Positions 9,601 to 21,600 of a stretch of 64,000 nucleotides of DNA are shown one piece after another. Position numbers and translations under genes: made by a program. Position 1 is the first letter of the stretch. Each line of letters begins with the position of its first letter. The notes under the pieces were generated by a model. The model had not been told where the DNA came from, searched no databases, and worked only from the letters and a program-made list of their open reading frames with translations. Source of the DNA: Pelecanus crispus (taxonomy: Eukaryota > Chordata > Aves > Pelecaniformes > Pelecanidae); assembly GCF_030463565.1 (NCBI RefSeq), contig NC_134643.1, forward strand, positions 73,529,721 through 73,593,720. Reading direction: 5' to 3'.

Positions 9601-12600
9601 CCCAGAGAGGTGGTGGAGTCTCCATCCCTGGAGGCGTTTAAAAAACGGGTAGATGTGGCACTTCGGGATATGGTTTAGTCTGGTCTACCCTTGATTAGTC
9701 TAGAGTGGGCTTGGTAGTGTAGGTTAATGGTTGGACTGGATGATCTTAAAGGTCTTTTCCAACCTAGATGATTCTATGATTCTATGATTCTACTACATAC
9801 AATGAGACCCAAGACCGATGGTATCTATAAAAAGTTTGTAACTTCTGAGCTTTCAGTTCTGCCGTTGTGATCTCCCCACTAACCAGCTCCCAACAGATCT
9901 TTCATCTTTTATACTCATCCCCTCTTTTAAACTGTAGCTAAAATTTCCCAGCCTGCATCTTTTCATGCATATTGCAGTTCATTGTCCAGAAAAAAAAAAT
10001 TAAATTTGGTTTATTATTTATTACTAATTTTTATAAATTTACATGCTCTCTACAACTACCTGAAAGGAGGTTGTAGTGAGGTGGGTGTTGGTCTCTTCTC
10101 CCAAGTAGTTAGCGATAGGACAAGAGGAAATGTGCTCAAGCTGTGTCAGGGGAGGTTTAGATTGGATATTAGGAAAAATTTCTTCACAGAAAGGGTAGCC
10201 AAGCATTGGAACAGGCTGCCCAGAAAGGCGGTGGAGTCCCCATCCCTGGAAGTGTTCAAAAAATGGGTAGACGTAGCACTCTGGGACATGGTTTGGTTTA
10301 GTCTAGTCTACCCTTAATTGGTTTAGTGTGGACTTGGTAGTGTTAGGTTAATGGTTGGACTGGATGATCTTAAAGGTCTTTTCCAACCTAAACGATTCTA
10401 TGATTCTATTCTATGATATAAATTATTATTAAAATGATAAAATACACCTTTCGCCATATCTCAGTTTCCTCTTCTGTGACATGTCATTAGTTGCTTCTTT
10501 TTCTGAAGGGGTTTAAAAGTTGATGTCTCAGCTAAGCCTTGTACATGTCTGTATGTACAAGAATAGAATGGGCTTGCAGATGTAATAGTATTAAGCTCTT
10601 TCTTGGAGGTAATGTTCTGACTGGAAGGTACTATGGCAAGCAGACAAGGGGGTGCTTTGACCCAAAATAGTGGCTCAGACCTGTGCTCTCCAAGTTTAGA
10701 GAAAGTATCTGGGGATTTTTCATGTTCAACAGAATACACTGGCTTCCTGTTATCTGTCTTAGGGACTTACCTGACAGGTTTATGGAGTTTGAAGGGATCC
10801 CAATCTTCCTTCCAGGGCAGAAAGAGAGAAAATAAGGATTAAAACTCACTGCAGCATAAGCTTCATTTTGTCCCCTCTCCCTTTTGTAAACTAAGCATAC
10901 ATCTTCTTCATTTAGAGTTATCTGTGCTCTGACACTAGGTGAATTTTGAAAGCTTTGTCTGGAATTCCTTATATTCTGCACAGAGGGGGGAAAAAAAAAT
11001 TGTTAAACCCAGGGTAGCTGATGCTTTGTGACTGTTTTTTTTTTTCTCTGAAAGCATTTAGAGTGCAGTCAAAATGGGGTTATTTGTGCTTATTTGGAGC
11101 TCCATCAAGTCAGGGGAGGGATGATAAGGTATGAAAGCCAGTTCTCATGGAATCAAATGCAAGGTTAGCCTTATGCTTCTGCTTCCTGTTATCTAAATAA
11201 CTGAGCTCTGTTTCTTCTGGTGTCATTTTGGTATTTTTAGGCTACAGGTTGGTCTATCCAGCTGGTTGAAGCAAATCAAGGAAGTAATGAAAACACAGTT
11301 ACTTTTTGCAATGCAGTGGAGAAGTAAGTAATGAAGAACACTTTATTCCGACAACTGTGACATTTTGCTTATTTATATTAATTGGATTGGTTATCCCTGC
11401 ATTCCTGAACAGTGCCTTAATTCCAGTATCTACTTAAATATGGAAATGCTCCTAATTTTGGTTTAAAGGTTAAAATCCCCAAAGGAATGTTAATTCCAAA
11501 AATATTTTCTCCCTTAGTTGTCTCCTTTATCAGTGATAAGTACATTTAACTCTTCAGTGTTGATAGTTTATAGTGTGTGAAACTTAAGATCCATTTTCTG
11601 CCATTGTTTTGGACAATATTTGTGCCTGTGTAGCTTGGAGCAGGAAAAAAGAATTGGAGGAACTGACTAACTGAGAACAGAATTACTATGTACTGTCATG
11701 ATGAAAAGTGAGACTTAGTAAGCGACAAAAACTCCTTTAATTATTGTTTACTGTTACAGTTAATAGCGTGGCTTAATGAGATAGAACTTTTTTACTTTCT
11801 TAATCTTCTCTGGAAAAAGAAATTGTGTTGAGATCCAAGAGCACTAAGAAATACAAGTTTTTAGACCATCTGTGCAGATTCATTTTCCTTTGTAGATATT
11901 CACTGATCACACTATCAAGTTGTTAGCACAAATGCATGCTTTTCCCCCCAGAAAAGTAGTTGGAAAATGGAATACCACTTTTTTTTTTTTTTTTTTTTTT
12001 AATTAGACTTTAAGGAATTGACTGTATTCAAGGTCAGCCAAGCCTGCTTCTCTTAAAAGAGAAGAAAAAAAAAAAAAAAAATCCAGTTTGATGTTGCCCT
12101 GAAATTAACAGTGAATATATTATATATTCATATGGGGTGGATGGTCAGCTTCAAAACATACTCATTTGCACATGTCTCCATCTTCTTTTTTTCCACAGTT
12201 CATCATTCTGAACCCCAACCCAATTCTACTAATGTCAGGTGCATGAAGTCACATTCCACATGACAGGCTTTCCTGTCAGATACTCAGATTTTTTTTTTTA
12301 ATGTCCAAACATTCCACATTTAACTGTGGTCTCTAATTAGAGGAAAAGCTTTCTATTGATTTTTTGTGAATAAATGAGTTTATTTACAGGGCTAAAAGGA
12401 TTAATACAATTAAGCCATTCCTGTTTTGCAGTAACTTGTTTAGTGTGCATCACTAGCAACTACTCTTAAAAAGAAAATAAGAACAGCCTTTGCTTTTCTT
12501 CTATCAAATAAATGGGAAAGCATTCTTAGGACAAAATGTCACAGGAAACAAAAGACAAAAAAAATGTCATCAATTTGCAAATAACTAACATATTCAGTCT

Positions 12601-15600
12601 TGTCAAATGAGCATCCTTCCAGTCCCCAAAGAATCTCAGTAACTGGCATTTTTATACAGCAGAGGCAAGACGTATAATTCAGACTCTGTGTCATGCAGAC
12701 TCGCACCTCCAGCATGTAGCTCAAATAGAAACCCATCATATTTTTCCCTGGGTAATATTTGTACAGGTAGTAATCTATAATTGAAATGTTTCATTGTACA
12801 CAACTGTAAAGCAGTTTTCAAAATCCCTTTATCTAGTTACTTCTACAATTATGGACATAGCTATAATGAACGTTCTTCAATGGGTGCCTTCAGAATACAT
12901 CCTAAAGTGAGTTTGATACCAGGAGACGCTAAGCTGATAGTCTCAGGGTGCAGTGCTGCAAAATGCAGAGTTCCTCCACCTCCTACTGACTTCAGAGATG
13001 TGCTCTACACCGCAGAGAAATACATAGTGTTACAAAATGCTGTGAAATAGTAAATCCTTATAAATATTAGTACTTTCTGCATATGCTGAGTTGTTGCAGC
13101 ACAGAAAGCAAGTAGCACAAGATTTTCTTCGTTTAATACTTGTGTAGTGCTTCAGTTATGCCTTGGAAGACCTAACCTTTCAAAATTTTGCAACGGACAT
13201 GTTTTGCCCATCTGCTCAGGCCAGAAGCCCTTTAATCACTTGAAAACAATCCATGGCCATAAATGAGCACCACTTTGTGGAACTGAATGCATTTTTATCC
13301 CAAAAGCATAAAAAACAAATTTCTGTCCCCACATTATCTTAAAATATATGTGTGTTGAGGTAGGGAAGGAGATGAGGTTTGCTTAGTTTTGAAGTGACTG
13401 CCAGTTGAGGAGGTGATTCATGCCCAGTGTGTGTACATAGCCCATTAATTTGATGCTGGAGAAAGGGTAGTGAAGTTTCCAGTCTTATTCAGTCCTTGGC
13501 CTTCTTACAGAAATGGGTTACAAGAATGAATTTGGTGATAGGGGAAAGCTTTATGTGTACCTTGCTCACAAAGAAAATAGACTGACATCAACTACATAGG
13601 TCACCAAAGCAGCCTCTTGTAGTATAATGATTTTTTACTATGAGTATAAATCTCATACTGGAGGTATTGTCAAGCCTCATTTTCTCCTACTGAAACATCA
13701 TGCCCCCTGGCTTTTCGTTATAAGAAATGGGCTGCTTCATTGGATTATTAATTTTGGAAGCCTAGGCTTTTTTTCCTTCTTATGCTATAGAAATACATGG
13801 CATGAAAGAGTAGTTCATACTGTTGTTTAAGAGACTTGGGTGGCAGCCCTGAGGCAGGAGGTAACATAGTAATGAAGAACTCTATGTGAGAGAACTGTGG
13901 CTCAAAATATACTGTAATCAGAGATGGTATAAAGCACTGCCAACTCGGAAGCTACAAAATGCTTCTTGAACTAACAAACAAAAAAAGAATGCAGTATGCT
14001 TAGTACAGGATGTTTGAGTTTAGCTACTAAAATATTCAGGCCAATTAGTGAAATGTAAAGCTTCAGCTGGTACAATATGTACTCTTACCTGCAGCTGCAA
14101 AGTGTATTTGCTTAAAAAGCAAGTTTAATCTCAGCTGACAGACATAATACCTGTGACCAGTGTTCATTAGGAAATGGTACCTCAGGAGGAATTAGTATCT
14201 GCAAGTCTTTGGTAATTGGAAGGAGGAGGGGCATTATATTTTATAAGTAATGGTATATCAGAGGGACTCGGTGACTGTAACAGTTATTGCTTTCTACAGA
14301 CATTTACATAAATACCCAGGGTTTTAGTAATGAGGATTTCAGATTGAATTGTAGAGCACTGTGAAAATAGGGACTCCTTAAGATTTTTGCATAGAAAGCA
14401 TGTTCCTGCATTCATTTTGACCAGCTGTCCTAGTCACAGCCGTCTGTGCACATGCTCTTGGTTAATTTTATATTAAAACTCTGTTATTTAAGCACATATT
14501 TGAGCACCCTCGTTTCTACTGTGCTTGGTGTTTAAACTCCTTTTGGCTTCACTGAGGTCAAGCTCAGCAGTGATTTTGTCAAGTTCATGAGGACTTTACT
14601 GATGGTTTTCATATTAAGTAAAAGATGTAGTTATCTCATTAATGCATGAAAACAAAGTTTGAGTTGCTACCATTTTCCCTTCTGTTTGTATAAAATGTTA
14701 TTCCTAACAGCTCTCTATGTACTATTATTATAGGTATCTTGTAGAATTTTTGTTTTGTTCCTATAAAAGAGCTGAAATGCATACCTATTTAGCCATAATT
14801 TAATCACATGTTCTTTTCAGGATAAGAAATGCCTATCCTGCTTTTGACTTGAAGACAAACACCGGGAAAATCTGGAGTGTTGCAACAAGGTTCCCAGACC
14901 ATATTCTTGGTGAATCAAAGTTCAGAATCAGTGTCTGGACAGATTCTTCACCATATCCTTTGCTTCTTACGCAACACGGTAAGTGATTGAGGTGTCCATA
15001 TCCTTCCACAGTTCAATTCCATGGAGATAATAACAAAATGCATTTGTTACCTGGAAAGATTCTTGGAGAGCAAGGCTTATGTGGGTCTTGACTGCATACT
15101 TTGTCAAACGTGTTTAGCATATTTGCTATAAAATTAAAAACACATTAAGTATTAGATTTTGCTAATGTGTAGATGTCTACTTTGTTTAGTCACAGTTGGG
15201 ACCAATTCTGGCAGTCTCAAAATGGGCCAACATTCAGCTTTGATTCAGAAGGAATTTAAGCTTTTGCCTAATTTAAAGTCTAGGGGTAAACCCCATATAG
15301 TTGTGGAACTTTTCACAGCCCTGACTCTGCTTCTGAATCCAATACTTAAGAGTCTGCAATTGCTAAGACTCCTCTGCACCCAAGGTTATGTATTGGTCAG
15401 GGAAAGTACATGTCAGTCATAAGTGAAACAGGAGAAATTGCAACTGGGTAAAAGGAAAAGGAGAATAATTAAGAATTGGAACAGTTTGCCCACGGAGGTT
15501 GTGAAGTCTCCATCCTTAAGAGGATTAAAAAAAACCCTTAAGGGGTTTTTTAAGATCTTACAGGACAAAACCCTGAACAAGTTGGTCTGAATTCAGTGTT

Positions 15601-18600
15601 GACCCTCCTTTCGGGAGGAGGCTGGACATAGGTGGACCTACTGAGCTCCTTCCCAACCTGAATTATTCTGTCACTAGTGACTGTGGGAAGCTGCTACTGC
15701 TCCAGTGCAATCCTGTATCTGTGGTGAATGGGAGAATGTTTGATTCCAGCTCTGGTAATTTTTACCTCTTAAGCCACATAAGCAAAAATGAAACATATTT
15801 AAAATTAATCCCCCCCCGCCCCCTTCCTGTGCTGCTTCATTAAGTGATAGACTTTTTTTATGAATCTTTTCTTCAGTTGTCAAGGAATTATTTGGCTGTA
15901 ACAGGCTCAGTATTAGTTTGTTTGATGGGCTGAAAGCTGAAAATCCAAAGCTCTACAGAACATCAGTCAACATATATTAAAAAATATATCTTCATAAATA
16001 TGGTAGGCAAGACTTCCACATTTATTCATACAAGTTTGTTTACTTTTATTGGGAGCATCTACGTATTTATTGGAAAGCCTGGCAAAGCAGTAGGTTGAAT
16101 CATCTTGAATCAATATTTTGTGGATTCCATGAAACGAAAGGCCAGAGATCTCTGGACACTTGGACCGGAAGGTAGTATTTCCAGCAGTTCTGGAAAGTAG
16201 CACTTCCAGCACTTCCAACACTTCTGCAAGGGTTCCCTGTAATGCAGAAGACTGAACTACTGACTAAATTTTATCATATAGCATAGTTTACCTTATGGAT
16301 TGTTTGATTTTTGGTCTGCATAACTTTATTTACAAAAATGTTTTAGGAGGCCCAGCTAAAACTGAGGGGGATATAAGAAATATTCCTATCCTAAACTTGC
16401 TTACAGGCTAAGTAAACAACAAGATACATTCAAAGAGGGGAGGCAGGGAGGGAGTATGCTTTTTTGCCCCATATAACATAAACAGCATAAAGAATTGTTC
16501 GGTCATGCAAAAACATTTGCAGAGCAAAGAAAGGAAAATGGATCTGTGGAGTACAAATGAATGATACTAGCAAGTTTCAGTTTTTTTTCCAATGAGTGAC
16601 CTGAAAAAGTGCATGTTAAAATTTTAATTCAAAATTCTGTACCGTTCTCCTTTTTCTTGTGTACATAAATTTAGCAAATAAGCACTGCATTTTACATGTC
16701 AAACCAGGTATGGGGAGTTGTTTAAAATAGCAAGTTGTCAAAGGGCTAGACATTTAAAACTAGTATGACTGGTAGAAAATGTTTAAACAAAGTGGCTTTC
16801 TGGGCAAAAGAAAAATGGCTTCGCAAAGAAAACGAACATTTTCAGATGGAACTTTTGAATCCGTTGACACATTTGGTTTTCCCCAGGGAAAACCAAACCA
16901 AACCCAACCCCAAGCTATCTGTGGTAATCAACTCTGGGTTACATTTTTAGTTCCTGGGAATTTGTATTTAACTGTAGATAGTTTCCATTTTTTATATCAA
17001 AAAGTTCAGTTAAAACTTGTAGTAAGAGCTCTTAACAGATGCTAATTTTAAAGAAATAAAGAAGCACCATGAATGAAAAACTAAAAGGGAAATCTACTTT
17101 GGCTTTTCTGTTATCAGTTATAGACAATGAGATTGTCTGAGAATTACAGAGGAAGTCCAGCCTTTATTTTGCTTTGTAAAAACCTCTCAGTACATTATAT
17201 GAAAACTTTTCACTAAAGAGTCAGATATTTTTTCTGCTAAAGAGAAGTATCTCGGACTTGAAGTATCAGTACTGGTGAAGTATGCCCTGCATGCCTGTAA
17301 AGACCAAATTTATCAGACATGATAAATTTTGACTGACAGATTATGCAGCTATTCTTTTCCATTTTTTGATCAGCTCTTCTAAAATGGACAGAGAGGAGGG
17401 TATTGGCAGGGTTGGCAAATGGCTTAAAAAGCTGAAGTAGCACTGGAGAAAATTCTCAAAATGCTAGAATATTTCTGAACAGCAGATTGTATGAACTGAC
17501 ATAGAACTTAATTTATATGCATTCTATATAATATTGTATATATAATAATATATAATATCTACTATTATAGTGTCACTATACATAATATTAAATAACATTA
17601 ATATATATTATATATTTAAAATGCATATGAGCATTAATTTACTTCTTGGTTATGGCTAAAAAGGTGTGCACAGCAGAAACAATAGCAACTAACATTCTGG
17701 AGCCTTCTTGTCTCCTGAGTGGCAACAGAGTCAACTTTTGCATCAGGCCATGTTCACACATGGGAAATGTACCAAGATGTTCATCAGGAAAATGGGGAAA
17801 AAAAAAAAAAAAACCCAAACCAAAATTGCCATTTGTCTCTTCCTTTCTGCTTGGGAAAGCAGCTCAGCTCTTCATTCCAGCTACCTAAAAAATTGCTAAT
17901 TTCCTCTAAGTGGACATAGATTCTGTGACTTCTTGTAGAGCAGTTGAAGCAAAATTTAAAAAAAAAAAAATCAGGTGTGGCTGGATCTATTTCCTCTTGA
18001 TGGAGCTAGTCTGCAGCAGTAGTTAGGAATTACAAAAAAATTCTTATTTTCTTTGCTCAAGTGTCTAGCCTGGAATTCTCTAGCAAGCTACAATTAATTT
18101 TTCTTGCTATCTTTATTTACAGCTGGCTGTATTACTCATGACTTAATTGTAGAGATCCTCCATTGCACAAATCGATACCCAGTCCAGGAGGAATGCCTTC
18201 TAAGTGTTTGCGGGTCTGATGAATTCTTACAAAAGTAAGTATCTCATTAAGAGATGGTATTGAGTATGTACTGTGTAATATAAGCTGTGCATTTGACGCA
18301 CTCTGCTTACGCACCATGTAAACGGAACCATAGGGAGAGTTAGAGTATTATGTTCCAAACACTTAATGTATAGTTTCTGAAAGTCCCAGAACACACAGTA
18401 CTTATGTTCTACAGAGATGATGGTGTACTCTAGTGCAAGATTCAGATCCTGGCTCCTTTATATAAGCTTTGTGCAGCCTTGAATAATTTGTTTCACTCCA
18501 TTGTCCTTCTGGTCTTTCTCATCAATAATACAAGGATGCTGCTACTTCCAGGATCTCATAGGAGTCTTATAAGCATGAGGGGGTAGCATATCCTCAAAGT

Positions 18601-21600
18601 GGGAAATCAGCAAAGAGAGGAGAAACGGTATAACACAGCTGCATAGCAGGTGATTTTTCTTCATATCCAGTTGCAACAGTATTAAAGCAAATGAAGTAAG
18701 CACTTTGGTGCTGACTGCAAGTTGAAGAAGGACACGTTATACGTACGAACAGGTCTTTCTGTCTTTTTGAATGTATGTAGTCTACAAGTACGGAAGTAAA
18801 TGCTCTGATTCGCATTCATTCAAGTAAACTCTTGTGGTGGTTGAAAGCACTACTGGACTCAGCTAGTTGTTTCTTGCCCTCTGACAGCTTAAATTCACCT
18901 GTCAGCAAAAGTGAGCAGATTTTGTGTTGAAGCAGCTAAAGTGCAGGCTCTTGTTGTCAGCTGTGCTGTAGGGACGGTGACTTTCAGCAGAAGGGGAGAA
19001 GCTGGCAGTTCTCTGTGGTAACGTGTTAAGCTGGCACTGCAGGAATCACAGCTCATCTGTTAGAGATGTAAAAAGTGTTAGCTAAAATGGTAGATGTCTA
19101 TAACTGAAAGGGAAGATTTTAGATGCAGTCATATTTGCGGTATAGTGTAAACATTACCTGAACTAGGCCAAATCAAGTCAGCTTGGTTAATGAAAGTAAT
19201 GTACTTGTGAGAGCAAGTGTCACACTGTGCAAATGAGCTTTGCTCTATAGCCAGCTTGGACACTTCTACTCTTACACAGGTACACCGGTCAAATGTTCAT
19301 TTATTTATGGTGAATTATGCTTTGCAACTAAAGATGGAGACTTCAGTATTTCTGAGCCAGCTCTTGTTCAAATCTCTATACAGCAGAGCGCTCTGTGAAG
19401 CGTTACTACGCTGGAACTGCTGAGCAGAGAATCAGGTCATACGTAGTTCTGTTAATTACATAAGAAGGCCAGGGCTTTTTTTAATTTTCAAGTCTCTCTT
19501 CTCATTTCTAACTAATTGCTGAAGCAAATGGAAATAATGAGTCATTGTATTGAGGGTGAGCTCAGTGCGTCTCAGTACAGTGTACAGTATGTTCTAAACA
19601 GTTTTATTTTCACTGTTGGGAAGAACGCGTCAATAGTGGACTGTTTAAATTCCTGCACTTGCAGAATCTCTGGACGTCTCATTAGCAGTGAAACAAGGTC
19701 AATAATGTTCTCAGCTTTTTTGCTTTGCTCCTTCACTGTCATGCAGAAAGCATTGAGCTGCACCTCTGGCCTCAGCAGCTTGTAATTCTATATTATGCCG
19801 TACTTTCAGCTCCCTTTCTTTTGCCTTCTCATCAGTCCTGTATCTGAAATTTGAGACCGCAGACCGTAATGATCCCTTGGGTAGCTTAAGACGGCCTGCG
19901 GAGTTGCCTCAGGGTGAATTTTTTCCTATGTTTGGGCTATCTTTTAGTGCGAATTACTTTCCTTGTGACGTTGCTAACAAGAGTGATTTTAGGTACTTGT
20001 GCAGAGTTCTTCCCCAGAAGAGTATTTGGAAATCGTTCAGGGATGAATTCCAGTAGAAGTTCCCCAAGTTACGAAACAGCAAAGGGAATAAATACTCTGC
20101 TGCTCCTGCTTTATTGTAATCCAGAAAAAACTAAAGCGAAGCCAAAACAGTGACATGATGAATTGTTCTCAGACCAGAGTGGTTTAGTGAACCAGACAAC
20201 ATTGTGAAGATTTGTCAGAAGCTCTCGTTTACTATTATATTGGACTGTATTAATGAGCACTTCCCCCTGCCTCTTGCAGAAGCCCCTGAAAGACTTGATG
20301 ATTTCTGGTATCCATTTAGCTTTGAATGAGATGGGGGAAAAAAATACTTGTGTGCTAATGACCATTACACCCAGCACCACAAGATTTCATCATCCATTAT
20401 TCTCTTCCTAAGGAGATATCCTTGAGCTCACAACCTGTCTGACTCACAAGTAGAATATCAGATTTCAAATATCCAAATTTTAAAAAAATCAGAAGGCTGC
20501 ATATAGGCTACAGGTCAGTCCATAACTAATAGAGCCATCTGTGAAATTCTGATTTGGAATCTTACTTGGTTTCTGGTCTTTAAGTTCATTTTGTTTACTG
20601 ATTAGAAATCCTGGCCTTGCCTCAACCTTCAGGCTTTCTTTTTCTTCCTACGCTTCCTTTTCCCACAAGTTTTTCTTATGGTGCCTGTAGAAGCTATCAG
20701 GATTCATTGCCACCTTGTCCCTGCCCCTTCTGTCATTGTAAGGTGTACATTAGTTACTTCCCTAGTTGATTTGCTGCAGTTCCTTTTTAGATGTTCAGTG
20801 TAAGCACATCTGGAGGCAGAACCCTGTCTGAAAGACAGAGATTCCTTGAAAGAAGAGTATCTGTGTCATCAGTTTTTACCACTATTCATGGGAGTTTCTG
20901 ATTTTCATATGTATCCATAGACCCTCCTTCTCTGGGTTTCCCAGCTGTGGGTGTGCTCTCCACTCCCTTATACTTGTCCTGTTCATGATCATCTTTTATT
21001 TCTTGGAGGGCCATCTGCTGTTTCTAAAAACTCTTTGCTTTATCATCCTGTCATCCAAACCTTCTATATCTACCTTTAAATCTTGCCCTTATGATTTCCT
21101 ATCTTTCCTTAGATTTAGAATGGGTGCCCCTAAAAATGATTTTATGATGCCCTTCGTGAAAGATGTTATATAAAAATAAACTAAATTGGGGTTAAGCAGC
21201 TTGTGTCAAATAACTCCTAGCTCTCAATGCCAGCAGCAAGACAAAACCAACCCTCCTCATGTGACAGCAATGAATCAATCTTTCATTTAGACTTTTTTGC
21301 CTTTAGAGCTACAGGCCACAAGCTCACAGCATCCTGAAATGCCTAATAAAACAAAGCACATGACTGTATAGAAGAATGTGGGTCTGTCTTTTTAAATTAT
21401 TATTTTTATTTTTATTGATCTGTCTGTTAGCAAGAGGTTGCAGTAATGCAGACCCAGCAAAGGAATGTAGTCCAAGGATATTTATAAGCGTTATTTCTAA
21501 ACATGCCTTTTTTTCTTTTTTTCTTTTTAAGGCATCAGATTTTTTTAAAGGCTCTTTTCATATGTATTTTTAATTCCAACCACACTCTACCATAGTGTAG

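Larger units (their letters stand above)
3638..11240 (+). other. PIK3C2G: PIK3C2G intron 1 (7.6 kb)
   Basis: The intron is bounded by GAG|GTATTT and TATTTTTAG|GCT. It holds a palindromic repeat remnant (4277-4372), a purine-rich kilobase (5060-6080), a perfect 11-bp hairpin (6875-6902), a GC-rich minus-strand ORF1-like block (7440-7950), an AT-rich simple tract (8485-8540) and two sense CR1 copies (8545-9792 and 10044-10417). The other open frames show no recognisable domain. Confidence 0.85.
14979..18122 (+). other. PIK3C2G: PIK3C2G intron 3 (3.1 kb)
   Basis: The intron contains an old sense CR1 tail (15423-15676), an AT-rich simple tract (about 17518-17630) and an A-rich run near 17796-17813. 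A 14-bp perfect palindrome CCAGAGATCTCTGG lies at 16142-16155, next to a degenerate TTCCAGCA cluster up to 16222. No coding sequence was recognised. Confidence 0.85.
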
